Assembly: GCA_963713445.1 (NCBI GenBank)
Contig: CAVQMB010000007.1
Location: 1 to 64,000, forward strand
DNA length: 64,000 nt
Direction: 5' to 3'
Origin: CAVQMB01 sp963713445
GTDB taxonomy: Bacteria > Pseudomonadota > Gammaproteobacteria > Competibacterales > Competibacteraceae
The notes under the pieces are model-generated. The model worked only from the letters and a program-made list of their open reading frames with translations, was not told where the DNA came from and did not search any database. This document shows, piece after piece, positions 62,200 to 64,000 of this stretch. Numbering within the stretch: the stretch's first letter is position 1; every line of letters begins with the position of its first letter. A program made the position numbers and the translations under genes.

Positions 62200-62298
62200 A
62201 TGAGCAGTTTCTTGGCTAATGAATACTGGTCAGAACTGGGTGGGTCTCTTTCTGGTAATGGCATGGATTATTGCCGGGCTCGTTTTTTATTCCGATGA
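62200..62298 (+). CDS. Candidate 32-residue double-glycine peptide precursor
   Basis: The ATG at 62200 follows AGGGAA by about 10 bases. The frame has ANEYWSELGG ending at Gly15, then a 17-residue tail containing Gly19, Gly21, Tyr24, a single Cys25, and a basic aromatic end (RARFLFR). Leu-Gly-Gly at 13-15 is the kind of site a C39 peptidase cleaves, and a 15-residue leader is typical. The stop overlaps the start of the next exporter by ATGA, which argues that this frame is translated. No homologue recognised. Confidence 0.5.
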   Translation: MSSFLANEYWSELGGSLSGNGMDYCRARFLFR

Positions 62299-64000
62299 GT
62301 CAGTACGGCGCTACGATCGAGATCGATACCCTTTTGTGGCCTGCTGAAAGACTGCCGGAAGCGGTCGAGCTGCTGGCGCGCCGCGCCGGATATCCCGTGC
62401 CCGCGGTGCCCGCGGTGCCCTCGGTTGTGACCGATGTCATTGCCGTGGCGTCCGGCGATCGTGTCATCTGGTCCGCGGCACGGCTCGGTCTTGAGGTCGA
62501 GGAAGTGACCACACCGTACCCGGATCGACTCGCCACGCTGCGTTACGCCGGGCCGGCGGTGCTGGCGCCGGTAGCGGCGGCTGGCCAGGTGTTGCTGCTG
62601 CTGCAGGCGAGTCGCCGCCGGGTCGTGCTGCTCGGGCCGGACCGACGACTGCATCGGCTGCCTACCGGGATCCTTGCCGCCTGGCTGGTCGCAGACCTCG
62701 AGGCGCCACTGCTAGCGTCTCTGGACCAGCTTCTGGAACGGGCTGAGGTCAGCGTTCGCCGCCGGGTTCGAGCGCGGCAGCTGTTGCTCGACCAGCGCTT
62801 GCAATCGACCCAGCTTGCAGGCTGCTGGTTACTGCGTCTGTCACCGGCGGGTGGGCTCTGGGCGTTGCTGCGCCATGCCAGGGTGCCAGGTTTGCTGGTG
62901 GGGCTGGGATTGGCCTACGCCGTGCGACAGGGGCTGCAGATCCTCGGCTGGATCCTGATTGTGAAAGGCGCGTTGGCGGGCCACATTGACATGGCGTGGC
63001 TGCAGGCGTGGGCCCTGGTATTGCTGACCATGGTGCCGGTCGATTTGCTGGGCATGAGGAGCCAGAATCGACTGACGATCAACATCGGTCAACTGCTCAA
63101 GCAGCGATTGTTGTTTGGCACATTGCAGTTGCGCAGCGACGAAGTCCGGCACCAGGGGATCGGTCAGTTACTCGGGCGGGTGCTGGATGCGGAGACTCTG
63201 GAAACATTGCTCCTCGTGGGTGGTTTTGCCGCCCTGATCGGGGTCATCGAATTGATCAGTGCCGTGATGGTGATGGGTTCAGGTGCGGGTGGGTGGTTGC
63301 AGCGTTCAATGCTGCTGCTGTGGTTTATGACCGGACTATTGCTGAGTTGGCGTTTGCGCTGTCGCAGCGAGTGCTGGCGGACCGGTCATCGGCATTTGAT
63401 CAATGATCTGGTCGAGCGGATGGTGGGGCATCGCACGCGGCTCGCGCAGGAGTCGTCCGATAACTGGCATCGTGACGAAGATCAAATGCTGGCCGGCTAT
63501 TTCCAGCTATCGCGCGAGTATGACCATGCGGCCATCGGCGTACGCGGTCTGCTCGACCGTGGCTGGTTGCTGCTTGGATTGAGCGGTCTTGCCTATTCCT
63601 TGCTAATGGGGCAGCCCAGCGCAGTCACCGTCGCCATCACCCTGGGCGGCGTCATGCTGGCGACCCAGGCGTTCAATAATCTGTCCCGGGGCGTGGAAAG
63701 CCTGGTCGACATGCTCACTGCCTGGCGCGAGGTCGGGCCGCTGTTCCGGGCGGCTACCCGCGCCCGGTCCGAGGGACGTGACACCGGCGCCCTGTTACCG
63801 ACGCCGGGCGATCGCCGCCAACCACTGCTGGAGGCGCGTGACCTCGAGTTTCGCTATCAGCCGTATGGCCAGCCAGTGCTGGCGGGCTGTGATCTGCAGA
63901 TTCATCCGGGTGACCGGCTTTTGTTAGAAGGATCCTCCGGCGGTGGTAAATCGACCCTGGTGGCATTGCTGGCCGGTTTGCGTATGCCGACCGCCGGGCG
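62295..64000 (+). CDS. Second ABC exporter, N-terminus cysteine-less; continues beyond window
   Basis: An open frame without stop to the window edge (568 codons). The first ~130 residues (DTLLWPAERLPEAVELLARR; LEVEEVTTPYPDRLATLRY; VVLLGPDRRLHRLP) look like a C39-type fold that lacks the catalytic Cys. Residues ~190-440 are a six-helix exporter membrane domain. An ATPase begins near 512 with FRYQPYGQPVLAGCDLQI and the Walker A GSSGGGKST (~545). It pairs with the exporter at 59023. The start lacks a good ribosome binding site but is coupled by ATGA to the 32-residue peptide gene. Confidence 0.8.
   Translation, partial: MSQYGATIEIDTLLWPAERLPEAVELLARRAGYPVPAVPAVPSVVTDVIAVASGDRVIWSAARLGLEVEEVTTPYPDRLATLRYAGPAVLAPVAAAGQVLLLLQASRRRVVLLGPDRRLHRLPTGILAAWLVADLEAPLLASLDQLLERAEVSVRRRVRARQLLLDQRLQSTQLAGCWLLRLSPAGGLWALLRHARVPGLLVGLGLAYAVRQGLQILGWILIVKGALAGHIDMAWLQAWALVLLTMVPVDLLGMRSQNRLTINIGQLLKQRLLFGTLQLRSDEVRHQGIGQLLGRVLDAETLETLLLVGGFAALIGVIELISAVMVMGSGAGGWLQRSMLLLWFMTGLLLSWRLRCRSECWRTGHRHLINDLVERMVGHRTRLAQESSDNWHRDEDQMLAGYFQLSREYDHAAIGVRGLLDRGWLLLGLSGLAYSLLMGQPSAVTVAITLGGVMLATQAFNNLSRGVESLVDMLTAWREVGPLFRAATRARSEGRDTGALLPTPGDRRQPLLEARDLEFRYQPYGQPVLAGCDLQIHPGDRLLLEGSSGGGKSTLVALLAGLRMPTAG

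Noticed and set aside
1..64000. CRISPR array or rRNA operon
   Set aside because: No regularly spaced short repeats and no rRNA-like conserved strings were found on reading through the window.

Overview
The window looks like chromosomal DNA of a high-GC Gram-negative proteobacterium, most likely a gammaproteobacterium. The evidence is the lptG/lptF pair divergent from a pepA-holC pair, the inner-membrane ABC importers with periplasmic binding proteins (two with Tat signals), and Crp/Fnr, MarR, GntR and FCD-type regulators. No rRNA, complete tRNA or CRISPR array was recognised. Codon-biased, tightly packed operons make up most of it. Roughly 1-9 kb and 16.5-23.5 kb are looser, with remnants, repeats and frameshifted genes.

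Layout. 0-7.2 kb: accessory zone with a DUF1330 protein, a secreted beta-helix protein, an SDR oxidoreductase behind a cupin-like gene tail, a diverged ~120-bp dispersed repeat and an AT-richer secreted metallophosphoesterase with PKD domains. 7.3-10.8 kb: a DadA-like FAD oxidoreductase plus GST, then an ApbA/PanE-like dehydrogenase. 11-16.5 kb: sugar storage, with a GlgC-like nucleotidyltransferase lacking the beta-helix domain, a beta-phosphoglucomutase/trehalose-6-phosphate phosphatase fusion and a GH65 phosphorylase. 17-23 kb: a VOC protein, a structured non-coding stretch, an IS3 OrfA remnant that seems split by a frameshifted HI0933-type flavoprotein gene, two Crp/Fnr regulators and a MarR regulator.

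23.5-33.9 kb: polyamine uptake and catabolism (acetylpolyamine amidohydrolase, PotF-A-C-B importer, putrescine-type aminotransferase, second PotF-like protein, GntR regulator, PuuA-like ligase) with four GTGATCAC palindromes around the regulator. 34-36.3 kb: a TreT-like trehalose synthase coupled to a GalT-like enzyme. 36.4-47.6 kb: a D-apionate-type catabolic cluster (GntR regulator, ApnO, DUF1537 kinase, RuBisCO-like protein, ApnL-like lactonase) divergent from a ribose-type importer whose ATPase is fused to a permease; a GGTATGATGA motif recurs at the promoters. The kinase gene carries two apparent single-base frameshifts. 48.6-53.9 kb: a branched-chain amino-acid-type (Liv) importer. 54-58.3 kb: lptG-lptF and pepA-holC.

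58.3-64 kb (end): what I consider the most novel part, a compact peptide-export locus. It has a very small membrane-fusion-like protein, a C39-peptidase ABC exporter with an extra inter-domain region, a second ABC exporter that runs off the window with a C39-like but cysteine-less N-terminus, and two tiny genes between them: an 18-residue peptide on the minus strand with an ideal ribosome binding site, and a 32-residue peptide on the plus strand with a Leu-Gly-Gly motif that overlaps the second exporter by ATGA. They are candidate precursors of a secreted peptide. All functional calls rest on motif recognition from the sequence, with no database search.
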